Source: Larkinella soli | GTDB taxonomy: Bacteria > Bacteroidota > Bacteroidia > Cytophagales > Spirosomataceae | NCBI RefSeq assembly: GCF_003703975.1 | Contig: NZ_QTJY01000005.1 | Location: forward strand, 282,664 to 346,663 | Direction of reading: 5' to 3' | DNA length: 64,000 bases | In this document: positions 25,240-35,047 of the stretch, piece by piece | Position numbering within the stretch: the stretch's first letter is position 1 | Layout of the letters: every line of letters starts with the position of its first letter | Made by a program: the position numbers and the translations under genes | The notes under the pieces: generated by a model | Database searches by the model: none | Told to the model about the DNA's origin: nothing | Seen by the model: the letters and a program-made list of their open reading frames with translations, nothing else

Positions 25240-27690
25240 TTATTCGCTTCTGAGGCTTTTGACCGGGTTCATCAGGGCGGCTTTGATGCTCTGGAAGCTC
25301 ACCGTCAGCAGGGCGACCACGATGGCCAGCCCCCCGGCCAGAGCGAACATCCACCAGGCGATGTCGATGCGGTAGGTGAAGTCCTGAAGCCACTGGTTCA
25401 TGGCCCACCACGCGATCGGTGAGGCAATGAGCAGCGCCACCCCCACCAGAATCACGAAGTCTTTCGACAACAGCCCGACGATGCTGCTTACGCTGGCCCC
25501 CAGCACCTTACGGATACCGATCTCCTTCGTCTTCTGCTGCGTCACGAGCGCCACCAGCCCATACAGGCCGAGGCAGGAGATCAGGGCCGCCAGCCCGGCG
25601 AAATAGCCGATCAGCCGGCTCAGCCGCTGTTCGCGCTCGTAAAGCCGAGCGATGGTCTCATCCAGAAACTGGTAGGAGAATCCTTTCTCCGGAAAAAACC
25701 GGTTCCACTCCTGCTCGATGAATTTAAGCGTGGCCTCCCGGTTCTGCGACTGGATTTTGATCGAGAACAGCCGCAGCGTCGGCAGGTCGATGCTCATCAT
25801 CATACCTTCGATGGGATTGTGCAGCGAGCGGTTATGAAAATCCTTCAGTACGCCGATGATCTTGCCCTCCTTGCCCTCCAGGTTGACGGTTTTGCCGACG
25901 GCTTCCCCCGGCGTCTTCCAGCCGAACTGCTTCGCGCCGGTTTCATTGATCAGGAATGCCGAGGTCCGGTCGGTCGGGTAGGACTCCGAGAAATTCCGTC
26001 CGGCGACGAACTTGAGTCCGTAGGTATCGGCCACGTTATAATCGACGCCCATCGAACTGATGAACAGGTTTTCTTCGGGCTTATGCCCTTCCGGCACCAC
26101 GTTCCGGCGCACACTGCCGTCGCCCATCTGCTGGGTGGTCAGCGTCACCTGCTTCACGCCCGGATTGCGGAGCAGGATTTCGCGGAACGTCCGCAGCCGC
26201 AGGTAGGTGCTGTCGGTGCGGTTGGCGAAGATGTTGGTAATCCGCTCGTTGCGCGTATTGGCCGTAATGATGAAATCCTTCTCGAAACCCAGCGGCCGGT
26301 TCTGCATGTAGTTGAGCTGCCGGTAGGCCACCAGTGCCCCGATGATCAGGGCGATGGACGCGACAAACTGGGCGCCGAGCAGTACCTGCCGCACCGCACC
26401 GCCCTTCGCCTTACCGCTGACGAAGCTGCCTTTTAGCGTCGTGATCGGCTGGAAACGGGCCACGAAGAAGGCCGGGTAGAAACCCGACAGCAGGCCGGTA
26501 AACAGCGCGATCCCGACGAAGAACCCGATCAGGGGCGCATCCGACAGAAAATACCGCATCGTCAGTTCCTTGCCCGTCAGGTTGTTCAGCACCGGCAGCA
26601 GCACCGCGATCAGCACGAAGGAAAACGCGAGCGCGATGACGCTCAGGAGCAGCGACTCCCCCAGGAACTGCGCGATCAGCTGCGCCTTCTCGCTGCCGAG
26701 CACCTTCCGGATACCGACCTCTTTGGCCCGTTTCAGCGAGCGGGCCGTGGAGAGGTTCACGAAGTTGATGCAGGCGATCAGCAGCGTCATCCCCGCAATG
26801 CCGAGAAACACGTAGAGGTAGGTCAGACTGCCGGCCGGCTCGGGGCCGCCCTGCGCCCGGGAGCGCAGGTGGAAGTCGCTCAGGGGTTCGAGTTTGTACT
26901 CGATGTCTTTGGAAAGCTGTTTATCGACGTGGGTCAGCAGAAACTTCGGAAACCGCGCATTCACCGTTTCGGGCGACGCGCCGGGCCGCAGCAGCACGTA
27001 GGTATAGCCGTGGGAGATGATCCAGTTCTGCGGCAGGTTCTGCCGGGCGGTTTCGGTTTCCGTCGCGAACATGGTTTCGTAGTTCGACAGCAGATCGATG
27101 CGGATGTGGGAGTTGTCCGGGAAGGCTTCGAAGACGCCCGTCACCCGCAGCGGATGCCGGCCCTCGTAGAGCAGCGTTTTGCCGACGGGGTTCTCCTTCC
27201 CGAAATACTTGGCCGCCATTTCCTCCGTAATGATGACCGTGAAGCGGTCTTTCAGGGCCGTGGCGGGGTTGCCCTGCCGGAACCGGAAGCTGAAGATGTC
27301 CAGGAGGGCCGGGTCGCCGAAGAAAAACCGGTCCTCGTCGAACTTGACGGGCTGCCCCTGAGGCCGGCCGGCCGGCTCGACCGTCGCGCTGCTCCGAAAC
27401 ACCCGGGCCGACTTCTCGATCTCCGAAAAATTTCCGGCCAGCAGCGGAGAGGCCGGGGGCGGAGTCAGCGCCAGGGGATCTTCCAGACCGGCGAATTTGG
27501 GCAGATACGTCACCCGGTAGATCCGGTCGAACTTCTCCTGAAACCGGTCGTAACTCAGTTCGTGCCGGACGAACAGCAGAATCAGGAAGCAGCACGTCAG
27601 ACCGATGGTCAGCCCGAAGACGTTGATCAGGGAAAACAGCTTGTGCCGAAGCAGGTTCCGGTACGCGACGGTGAAATAATTCCTGAACAT
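25240..27690 (-). CDS. P6: double-FtsX ABC permease
   Basis: An 816-residue paralogue starting at 27690 (MFRNYFTVAYRNLLRHKLF); the upstream part of the open frame overlaps the end of P7 and was not used. Coupling motifs are EVGIRKVLGSEKAQL and KTKEIGIRKVLGASVSSI. Helix 6 contains GLYGLVALVTQQ, where most paralogues have GLFGLAxFTAEQ. The first periplasmic domain is distinctive (TPPASPLLAGNFSEIEKSAR, then AGRPQGQPVKFDEDR), with a polar insert between the usual FPE position and the FFxxD motif. It sits 29 bp after P7 and 12 bp before P5, so it must be translated from a shared transcript. Confidence 0.92.
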   Translation of the reverse strand: MFRNYFTVAYRNLLRHKLFSLINVFGLTIGLTCCFLILLFVRHELSYDRFQEKFDRIYRVTYLPKFAGLEDPLALTPPPASPLLAGNFSEIEKSARVFRSSATVEPAGRPQGQPVKFDEDRFFFGDPALLDIFSFRFRQGNPATALKDRFTVIITEEMAAKYFGKENPVGKTLLYEGRHPLRVTGVFEAFPDNSHIRIDLLSNYETMFATETETARQNLPQNWIISHGYTYVLLRPGASPETVNARFPKFLLTHVDKQLSKDIEYKLEPLSDFHLRSRAQGGPEPAGSLTYLYVFLGIAGMTLLIACINFVNLSTARSLKRAKEVGIRKVLGSEKAQLIAQFLGESLLLSVIALAFSFVLIAVLLPVLNNLTGKELTMRYFLSDAPLIGFFVGIALFTGLLSGFYPAFFVARFQPITTLKGSFVSGKAKGGAVRQVLLGAQFVASIALIIGALVAYRQLNYMQNRPLGFEKDFIITANTRNERITNIFANRTDSTYLRLRTFREILLRNPGVKQVTLTTQQMGDGSVRRNVVPEGHKPEENLFISSMGVDYNVADTYGLKFVAGRNFSESYPTDRTSAFLINETGAKQFGWKTPGEAVGKTVNLEGKEGKIIGVLKDFHNRSLHNPIEGMMMSIDLPTLRLFSIKIQSQNREATLKFIEQEWNRFFPEKGFSYQFLDETIARLYEREQRLSRLIGYFAGLAALISCLGLYGLVALVTQQKTKEIGIRKVLGASVSSIVGLLSKDFVILVGVALLIASPIAWWAMNQWLQDFTYRIDIAWWMFALAGGLAIVVALLTVSFQSIKAALMNPVKSLRSE

Positions 27691-27719
27691 TCGGATAGGA
27701 TAGGTTAGGTTTGGAAAAG

Positions 27720-30101
27720 TTATTCGCTTCGCAGGCTTTTGACCGGGTTCATCAGGGCCGCCCGGATGGCCTGAAAGCTCACCGTCAGCAGGGTAATGAC
27801 CGTGGCGCCGATGCCCGACAGGACGAAGATCCACCACGAAATGTCGGTCCGGTATTCATACTGTTTGAGCCAGTCGCTGAGGAAATACCAGGCCAGCGGG
27901 GCCGCGATCAGGAACGACAGCAGCACCAGCCGCACAAAGTCTTTGGAGAGCAGCCCCCACAAACTGAACACGCTGGCCCCCAGCACTTTCCGCACCCCGA
28001 TCTCTTTCACGCGCTGCTCGGCCACGAACGACGCCAGCCCGAACAGACCCAGACAGCTGATGAAGATCGCCAGCACGGCGAAGATCCGGGACAGCTTCCC
28101 GATGCGTTCCTCGGCCCGGAACTTGGCGTCGTATTCCTGATCGGCGAACTGAAAGTCGAACAGGCTGTCCGGGTCGTGTTTCCGGAAGACCGCTTCCACT
28201 TTTTTCAGCGCATCCTCCACCGGGACGTTCGGCCGCAGCTTGATGTTGATGAAATTGGCCCAGTCGTAGCGCATCATGAAAATGGTCGGTTTGACCGGCG
28301 TGTAGGGCGACTCCATAACCATGTTCTTCACTACTCCGACCACCTTCATGGGCTTCTCGTTATACCGGATGGTTTTTCCGACGATGTTCTTCAGACCCGT
28401 CAGGGCCACGGCCGCTTCGTTCAGGATGAAGGCCGAGGTGTCGGTGGAAAAATCGCGCGAGAAGTCGCGGCCTTCCAGGATCTTCCAGCCGATGGTTTTA
28501 CCGAAGTCGTGCGTGCAGGCGATGGTGCCGAACAGCGGAATTGCCTGAGGGTCTTTGCCTTCCCATTCAAAACCGATCTGGTTGGACCAGACGCCGGTCG
28601 TCGGGCTGGACGATTCGCTCATTTCCTCCACTACGCTGGTTTTCAACAGGTCGTCGCGCAGGAGTTCGTATTTGTTCTGTCCGTAGAGGTTGCCGCTCAG
28701 CGACACCTGAAGCAGCCCCTCGCGGTTGTAGCCGACGGGGCGGTTTTTGGCGTGCTGGATCTGCCGGAACACGATGATGGTGCCGATAATGAGCGTGATG
28801 GACACCGTAAACTGCACCACCACGAGCACCTTGCGGGGCAAGGCGGCAAACCGGCCGAGCCGGAAGGTACCTTTCAGCACCGCCAGCGGATTGAACGACG
28901 ACAGGTACAGAGCCGGGTAGCTGCCCGACACCAGCCCGGTGAGCAGGGTGAACCCGATCGCGGCCGCCCAGAAAACCGGCGATCCGTACGGAATGCTGAC
29001 CTGCTTGCCCGACAGTTCGTTGAAGGGCGTCAGCGAAAGCTGCACGATGAGGATCGCCAGGAACAGGGCGAAGAAGACCACGAGCATCGACTCGCTCAGG
29101 AACTGCGTCACCAGCTGTTCCCGCTGCGACCCGACGGCTTTGCGGATGCCCACCTCCTTGGCCCGTTTTTCGGAACGGGCGGTGCTGAGGTTCATGAAGT
29201 TGATGCAGGCCAGCAGCAGCACGAACACCCCGATGATACCGAACAGCCACACGAACTGGATGGCTCCACCAACGTTTTTACCGTCCTTGAAGTCCGAATA
29301 CAGGTGCCACTTCGCCATCGGATGCAGGAAGTACTCCGGATTCTCCTGCTTGGAAGTATGCGATTTCTCGACGTCCCGGATTTTAGCCGAAACCTTTTCA
29401 AAATCGGCCTGATCGCCGATCTGAGCGTAAGCCTGGAACGAGTGGTTGCTCCACTGCTGCTGCGACTCCTTCACCCAGCCCTGATCGATCAGATACGAGC
29501 TCCAGGGAATGAAGAAATTGACCTCGTGAAAATCCGAGTTGAAGGGCAGGTCGGCGAAGACGCCCGTTACCTTCAGGTCGGTTTTGGTATCGATTTTGAG
29601 GATTTTGTTCAGCGGGTCCTGCTCCCCGAACAGGGTCTTCGCCAGCGATTCCGACAGCACGATGGAACGCGTCTCCTTCAGGGCGGTGGCGTAGTCGCCC
29701 CGGACCATGTCCAGCGCGAGCATCCGGGGCAGTTCCGGCTCGGCAAACATGCCCTGCTTGTTGATCTTTTTGTCGCCGTTGGTCAGCAGATGCCCGAAAT
29801 TCCAGGAAGCCATGGAAATAGCCTTGAAGTCCGCTCCATACTTGGTTTTCATCTCCGTAATGGACGGAATGGAAACCGCCCGGCCGCTGCCGGTGCTGCC
29901 GTTGAAGGTCTGGTTGATGTAGATCTGGGCCAGCCGGTCATAATTCCGGTGAAACTTGTTGTAGGACAGCTCGTCGTAGATCCAGAGACCGATGAGCATG
30001 GCAATGGACATCCCGACGGCCAGACCGAGAATGTTGATGGCGGAATACCCCTTGTTTTTGGCAAGGTTCCGAAAGGCGATTTTGATGTAGTTACGCAGCA
30101 T
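27720..30101 (-). CDS. P7: double-FtsX ABC permease
   Basis: A 793-residue paralogue starting MLRNYIKIAFRNLAKNKGYS. Its first-half coupling motif is EVGIRKAVGSQREQLVTQF and the second is VKEIGVRKVLGASVFSLWGL. The second periplasmic domain belongs with P3 and P4: it contains FEWEGKDPQAIP, as they have W-x-GKDP, and ends DFQFADQEYDAKF. However, the usual VVxDFH motif is changed to VVKNMVMESPYTP. The first domain has SWNFGHLLTNGDKKINKQ. It is the third gene from the 3' end of the six-permease run, 12 bp after P8. Confidence 0.92.
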   Translation of the reverse strand: MLRNYIKIAFRNLAKNKGYSAINILGLAVGMSIAMLIGLWIYDELSYNKFHRNYDRLAQIYINQTFNGSTGSGRAVSIPSITEMKTKYGADFKAISMASWNFGHLLTNGDKKINKQGMFAEPELPRMLALDMVRGDYATALKETRSIVLSESLAKTLFGEQDPLNKILKIDTKTDLKVTGVFADLPFNSDFHEVNFFIPWSSYLIDQGWVKESQQQWSNHSFQAYAQIGDQADFEKVSAKIRDVEKSHTSKQENPEYFLHPMAKWHLYSDFKDGKNVGGAIQFVWLFGIIGVFVLLLACINFMNLSTARSEKRAKEVGIRKAVGSQREQLVTQFLSESMLVVFFALFLAILIVQLSLTPFNELSGKQVSIPYGSPVFWAAAIGFTLLTGLVSGSYPALYLSSFNPLAVLKGTFRLGRFAALPRKVLVVVQFTVSITLIIGTIIVFRQIQHAKNRPVGYNREGLLQVSLSGNLYGQNKYELLRDDLLKTSVVEEMSESSSPTTGVWSNQIGFEWEGKDPQAIPLFGTIACTHDFGKTIGWKILEGRDFSRDFSTDTSAFILNEAAVALTGLKNIVGKTIRYNEKPMKVVGVVKNMVMESPYTPVKPTIFMMRYDWANFINIKLRPNVPVEDALKKVEAVFRKHDPDSLFDFQFADQEYDAKFRAEERIGKLSRIFAVLAIFISCLGLFGLASFVAEQRVKEIGVRKVLGASVFSLWGLLSKDFVRLVLLSFLIAAPLAWYFLSDWLKQYEYRTDISWWIFVLSGIGATVITLLTVSFQAIRAALMNPVKSLRSE

Positions 30102-30113
30102 ATATGTGATTAC

Positions 30114-32561
30114 CTATTCGTTTTTAAGACTTTTCACGGGGTTCATCAAAGCCGCCCGAACGCTCTGGATGCCGACCGTCGCCAGGGCAATGCCGACCGC
30201 AGCCAGCCCCGCCCCCGCAAACATCCACCCCTCCACCTCGATCCGGTAGGTGAAATGCTCCAGCCAGCGGTGCATTCCGTACCAGGCCACCGGCGTTCCG
30301 AGAGCGATGGCGACCAGCACCAGTTTCAGAAAATCCTTCGACAGCAGGGCCACGATACCGGCCACCGACGCGCCCAGCACCTTGCGCACGCCGATTTCCT
30401 TGGTGCGTCGGGCGGCCGCAAACGTGATCAGGCCGAACAGGCCGAGGCAGGAAATAAAGATCGAAATGGCCGCAAACACCCGGAACGCATCGAATACGAG
30501 CTGCTCGATCAGGTAGTTACGGGCCAGGGAATCGTCCAGAAAGGTATACTGGAACACATCCTCCGGGAAGACCTGCTTCCAGGTCCGGGCGATGGCACCA
30601 AGGGTCTGCGGCAGGTTCGCCGACGACGCCAGCTTCAGATGAAGTTCCTCGAAAAAGCCGGTATTCCAGACCATCATCACGCAGGGTTCGATGGGCTTCT
30701 GGAGCGACGTATTATGAAAATCCTTCACCACGCCCAGCACCGGGGCCTCGCCCTCGTTGATGACCACGGTTTGCCCGACGGCCGCTTCGGGCCTCAGACC
30801 GAGCATCTTCGCCATCGTTTCATTGATGACGAAGCCGTTGAATCGCTGGCCGTCCCGCACGACGTTCGTGCGGGTGAACCAGTGTCCGGCCACCATCCGC
30901 AGCCCGAACAGCGACTGGTATCGCAGATCGACCACCTTCATTTCGGCCTGCCGGTTCATGGTCTCCGGTTCGGATTTCAGCCGGAAGTCGGTGCCGTAGT
31001 GGTTGTTCGTCGTCGGCGCGCCGGTGGCGAAGCTCACCTCCCGAACGGCGGGGTTTTCCAGCAGCCGTTCCCGGAACACCTCCATTTTACTGATCTGCTG
31101 GTTGCGCGGGCCGTTCAGCGTCAGCACGGCCTCTTTCGTAAAACCGAGTTCCTTGTTCCGGAAAAAATCCATCTGCCGCGCCACTACAAGTGTCCCGACC
31201 AGCAGGCCATAGGTGATGCAGAACTGGAGTACGATCAGCCCCTGCCGGAGCGAAAACCCTTTCTGCGGACCGTCAAACGCGTTTTTCAGAGCTTTGATCG
31301 GCTGAAAGCCCGACAGCACGAAAGCCGGATAACCGCCCGCCAGCAACGCTACCACGCCTACCAGCCCGGCACCGAACCCCCAGAGGCCCGCATCGGGCCG
31401 CAGGTCGAGGTCGATCAGGGTAAAGGAGCGGTTCAGCAGCGGCAGCAGGGCGTTGAGCGCCAGCAGAGACACCACCCCGGCGACGGCCGCCATCAGCAGG
31501 CTCTCCCCGATAAACTGCATAAAGAGCTGCGCCCGCGTGCTGCCGATCACCTTCCGGATGCCGACTTCCTTCCGGCGCCCGATGGCCTGGGCCACGCTGA
31601 GGTTGATGAAGTTGAACGCGCCGATCAGCACCAGAAAAACCGCCAGCACCGCCAGCCCGGCCAACACCGACCGGCTGATCACATACCGCCCCAGGCTGCC
31701 GCCGTAGAGCGTGCCGGTGTGGATCTCACGAAGAGGCTGCAGGAAGTAACTGATCCGGCGCTGGTCTTCGGCGTTCTGATACTTTTTCTGAATCCCCTTC
31801 AACTGCCCTTCGAAAGCCGCCGGATCCGCGCCTTCCGGCAGGGTAAGGTAGGTGGTTCCCTGGTAGTTGCCCGACCAGTTGGTCACCTGAAACGGATTAT
31901 TTTTCTCGAAAAACCGGAAGTTGATCAGAATATCGAACAGCAGGTTCGTATTGCGGGGCGGAGTCCGGATCACTCCGGTGACCGTCAGGGGGTCGGAGTT
32001 ATTCAGGGTCAGGGTTTTCCCGATCAGGCCGGCGAAGTTCCCGCCGGCGCCGGGGAAATACCGCTCGGCCATCTTCCGGGTCAGCACCACGGCGTTGACC
32101 GGCCGGAAGGCGGTTTTCGGGTCGCCGGCCAGCCAGAGCCCTTCCGGAAATGCCGCACTGAAGTCGAAGGTGTTCAGATAGTTTTCATCGGCGAACATTA
32201 CCCGTTTTTCCTCGAACCGGTTCACGTTGCCCCGGCCGTCGGTCGAACTGATGATGCGCATATCGGGGCCGGCGGTCTGCGTGACGCTCACCCCCGGGAT
32301 TTCCCGACGGATGGCCTGAGCGAGCGGATAAGCCGTCGTGGACCAGTACTGCACCCCGTCGGCCTTGCGGCTGTGTTCGACGACCCTGAAGATGCGGTCG
32401 GCGTTCGTATGGAAGCGGTCGAAGCCCAGTTCATACCGGATAAAAAGGACGATGAGCAGACAGCACGTCATGCCCAGCGCCAGCCCCAGCACGTTGATGA
32501 AGCCGTACGACCGGTTTTTCCAGAGGTTCCGCAGGCCGATTTTCAGGTAGTTTCCGAGCAT
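30114..32561 (-). CDS. P8: double-FtsX ABC permease, subgroup with P12
   Basis: An 815-residue paralogue starting at 32561 (MLGNYLKIGLRNLWKNRSYG); ten preceding codons in the open frame lack family similarity. After helix 2 it reads GAFNFINLSVAQAIGRRKEV, distinct from the ACINFMNLSTARS type, and the coupling motif is EVGIRKVIGSTRAQL. With P12 it shares GAPTxxNNxGT early in the second periplasmic domain (ATGAPTTNNHYGTDF) and a TSLQKPIEP stretch. The C-terminus ends VRAALMNPVKSLKNE. It lies 41 bp after P9 and 12 bp before P7 on the same strand. Confidence 0.92.
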   Translation of the reverse strand: MLGNYLKIGLRNLWKNRSYGFINVLGLALGMTCCLLIVLFIRYELGFDRFHTNADRIFRVVEHSRKADGVQYWSTTAYPLAQAIRREIPGVSVTQTAGPDMRIISSTDGRGNVNRFEEKRVMFADENYLNTFDFSAAFPEGLWLAGDPKTAFRPVNAVVLTRKMAERYFPGAGGNFAGLIGKTLTLNNSDPLTVTGVIRTPPRNTNLLFDILINFRFFEKNNPFQVTNWSGNYQGTTYLTLPEGADPAAFEGQLKGIQKKYQNAEDQRRISYFLQPLREIHTGTLYGGSLGRYVISRSVLAGLAVLAVFLVLIGAFNFINLSVAQAIGRRKEVGIRKVIGSTRAQLFMQFIGESLLMAAVAGVVSLLALNALLPLLNRSFTLIDLDLRPDAGLWGFGAGLVGVVALLAGGYPAFVLSGFQPIKALKNAFDGPQKGFSLRQGLIVLQFCITYGLLVGTLVVARQMDFFRNKELGFTKEAVLTLNGPRNQQISKMEVFRERLLENPAVREVSFATGAPTTNNHYGTDFRLKSEPETMNRQAEMKVVDLRYQSLFGLRMVAGHWFTRTNVVRDGQRFNGFVINETMAKMLGLRPEAAVGQTVVINEGEAPVLGVVKDFHNTSLQKPIEPCVMMVWNTGFFEELHLKLASSANLPQTLGAIARTWKQVFPEDVFQYTFLDDSLARNYLIEQLVFDAFRVFAAISIFISCLGLFGLITFAAARRTKEIGVRKVLGASVAGIVALLSKDFLKLVLVAIALGTPVAWYGMHRWLEHFTYRIEVEGWMFAGAGLAAVGIALATVGIQSVRAALMNPVKSLKNE

Positions 32562-32602
32562 AGTTTTATTACGTCCTGACTCTTTTTTCAAACTTTAGTC
32601 CC

Positions 32603-35023
32603 TCACTCGCTCCGCAGCGACTTCACCGGATTCATCAAAGCCGCCCGGATGCTCTGGACGCTCACCGTCGCCAGGGCGATGAGCACGGCCAGCGCCCCGG
32701 TGGCGGCAAACATCCACCATTCCAGGTCGATGCGGTAGGGGAAGTCCTTCAGCCAGGCACTCATGAAATACCAGGCCGCCGGGCCGCCGACGACGAGCGC
32801 CAGCAAAACGAGTTTGATAAAATCCTTCGAGAGCAGGGTGACGATGCCGGCCACCGACGCGCCCAGCACCTTGCGCACGCCGATCTCCTTCGTCCGCTGC
32901 TCGATGGTCAGCAGGGTGACGGCGAACAGGCCCATGCACGACAGCGCCACGGCAATGCCTGCAGCGATGCCGTACATCTTCGAAAGCCGTTCCTCCTGCC
33001 GGTACCAGCGGTCGGTGTTTTCGTTCAGGAACGACGCCAGAAATTCGGACCGGGGAGCGATCTGCTTCCACTCCCGTTGGAGCGTTTCCATCACGGACGT
33101 CGTTCCCTCGGGCCGCACCCGCACCAGTACATAGGCGATCCCGACCTGCGGGGACATATGCATGGTGATCGGCTCCACCTTGTTATGCAGGGCATACAGG
33201 TGAAAGTCGGGAACGACCCCGACGACCTGATAGCCGGCGTTGTTCGGTCCGGCTTTGAAAAACGCCCCGACCGGGTTCTTTTCTCCCATCCGTCGGGCCA
33301 TGCTTTCGGTAATGATCACGCTGGATACCGAGTCGGCCGCATAATCACGACTGAAATCCCGTCCGGCCAGCAGCCGGATGTTCAGTGTTTTCAGATATTC
33401 ATAATCGATGCGAAGCCAGTCTGTAACGACCTCCCGGCCTTTGTACGAAAAGGCGGTCATGCTCCGCGAAGAGTTGTTGTCGAGACCGTCGCCGAGGTTG
33501 ACGGCGGTACCCGTCACGGCCACCACGTTCGGATCACCGGCCAGGCGGCTCCGCAGGCGATTCAGAACGTCCCGCTCCTGAAAATCGCCCACCAACGGAA
33601 GGCTGATGACCTGCTCCTCCTCGAACCCGAGCGGCTTATCCCGGAGGTACCGAATCTGCTGCAACACGATGAAGGTGCTGGTAATGAGGGCACAGGCCAC
33701 CGCAAACTGCGTAACAATCAGGCCGTTACGCAGCAAACCGGGCCGGCCGGGCCGCAGCGTGCCCTTCAGCACCTGCACCGTCGGAAAGCGGGCCATCATC
33801 CAGGCCGGATAGCCGCCCGAGACCAGGGTGATCAGCCCGAAGCCGCCCAGAATTGCCGCCAGCGTCACCGGCGACAGGAGCGTTTCCAGTTTCAGCCGGG
33901 TGGCAAACAGGGCGTTGAACTCCGGCAGAAGCTGCACCGCCAGCCAGATTCCCAGCAGCAGGGCGAGGGTGCAGGTCAGCAGTGCTTCGCCCCAGAGCTG
34001 GGTGAACAGCTGGCTCCGCAGCGCCCCCAGCGACTTTCGCACCCCTACCTCCCTCGCCCGCGTGAACGACCGGGCCAGCGTCAGATTGACAAAATTGATG
34101 ACCGCAATCAGCAGGATGAACAGCCCGATGCCGAGCAGCGTGTAGACGTACGCCCGGCTTACGCCCATTCCCTGAATCAGTTCGGTGTCGAAATGGACGG
34201 CCGTAAGCGGCTGAAGACGCAGGCTCAGCCGGTCGCCGTTTTCATCGGTGAAACTCCCGATCCTTTTCAGATCCCGGATGGTTTCCGAAAAATACCGGCT
34301 GGTCAGGCTCCGTACGCGGGCTTCAAACGCTTTCTGCGCAGCGCCCTCCTTCAGCAGGATATACAGGCTATGATTACTAAAATTCCAGTTTCCTTTCAGG
34401 TCCGCATAATCCGCCCGGTTCTCGACCCGGATGAAGGCATCGTACGTGACCGATGAACTGGCGGGCGCGTTCGACACGACGGCGCTCACGATGAATTCCT
34501 TCCACCCCCCAAAGCCTTTCACCCGCACCGACTTCCCGACCGGGTCTTCCTTCCCGAAGACGTCCCGCGCCAGGTCCTCGCTGATGACGATGTCACTGAG
34601 GTTGTTCAGGGCATGGCGGACGTCACCCCGTTTCAGGGGGAAGGAGAAGATCCGCAGCACTTCCGGGTCCGCACAGCGGATGTCCTTCTGAAAGGATTTG
34701 CCTTTATACTCCAGAACGCCCGACGACGCAAAATACCGGGTCACGCTTTCGACTTCCGGCAGTTCGGCCTTCAGCGCCGGGCTGAGCGGATACGGCATGC
34801 TGCCGACTTTCCACGGGCCGGTATTGCGGTTCTGGACCAGATAAGGACGGTAGATGCGGTCGGCTTTTTCGTGAAACCGGTCGAAGGAAAGGTCGAAGGA
34901 GGCCGACAGAAACAGCAGAAGGCTGGTGGCAAACGCCACCGCCATGCCCAACACGTTGATGAGCATGTGCGTCCGGTGTTTCCAGAGCGTTCGAACCGCA
35001 ATTTTCAGATAGTTACGAAACAT
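32603..35023 (-). CDS. P9: double-FtsX ABC permease, subgroup with P16
   Basis: An 806-residue paralogue starting MFRNYLKIAVRTLWKHRTHM. It forms a subgroup with P16. Both have helix 1 of the type NVLGMAVAFATSLLLFLSA, a conserved RxRxxVGVRKSLGAL-like first coupling segment (here TRAREVGVRKSLGALRSQLF), and SFLNENTDRWYRQEERLS just before helix 6. Both also replace GLFGL with GLFAV in helix 6. The second coupling motif EIGVRKVLGASVAGI is standard. The sixth and seventh helices are rich in glycine and valine (LALVVGGPAAWYFM). It is the second gene of the P10-P5 run, 24 bp after P10. Confidence 0.92.
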   Translation of the reverse strand: MFRNYLKIAVRTLWKHRTHMLINVLGMAVAFATSLLLFLSASFDLSFDRFHEKADRIYRPYLVQNRNTGPWKVGSMPYPLSPALKAELPEVESVTRYFASSGVLEYKGKSFQKDIRCADPEVLRIFSFPLKRGDVRHALNNLSDIVISEDLARDVFGKEDPVGKSVRVKGFGGWKEFIVSAVVSNAPASSSVTYDAFIRVENRADYADLKGNWNFSNHSLYILLKEGAAQKAFEARVRSLTSRYFSETIRDLKRIGSFTDENGDRLSLRLQPLTAVHFDTELIQGMGVSRAYVYTLLGIGLFILLIAVINFVNLTLARSFTRAREVGVRKSLGALRSQLFTQLWGEALLTCTLALLLGIWLAVQLLPEFNALFATRLKLETLLSPVTLAAILGGFGLITLVSGGYPAWMMARFPTVQVLKGTLRPGRPGLLRNGLIVTQFAVACALITSTFIVLQQIRYLRDKPLGFEEEQVISLPLVGDFQERDVLNRLRSRLAGDPNVVAVTGTAVNLGDGLDNNSSRSMTAFSYKGREVVTDWLRIDYEYLKTLNIRLLAGRDFSRDYAADSVSSVIITESMARRMGEKNPVGAFFKAGPNNAGYQVVGVVPDFHLYALHNKVEPITMHMSPQVGIAYVLVRVRPEGTTSVMETLQREWKQIAPRSEFLASFLNENTDRWYRQEERLSKMYGIAAGIAVALSCMGLFAVTLLTIEQRTKEIGVRKVLGASVAGIVTLLSKDFIKLVLLALVVGGPAAWYFMSAWLKDFPYRIDLEWWMFAATGALAVLIALATVSVQSIRAALMNPVKSLRSE

Positions 35024-35047
35024 GGTTTTATGTCCGGTTAGGTGGTC

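Noticed and set aside
27711..32579. A 1622-codon open frame on the + strand across P6-P8
   Set aside because: It is antisense to three clear permease genes, has low-complexity His/Gln/Arg/Asp-rich translation without domains, and arises from the strong codon bias of the GC-rich - strand genes. The same holds for the other long + strand frames in the array.
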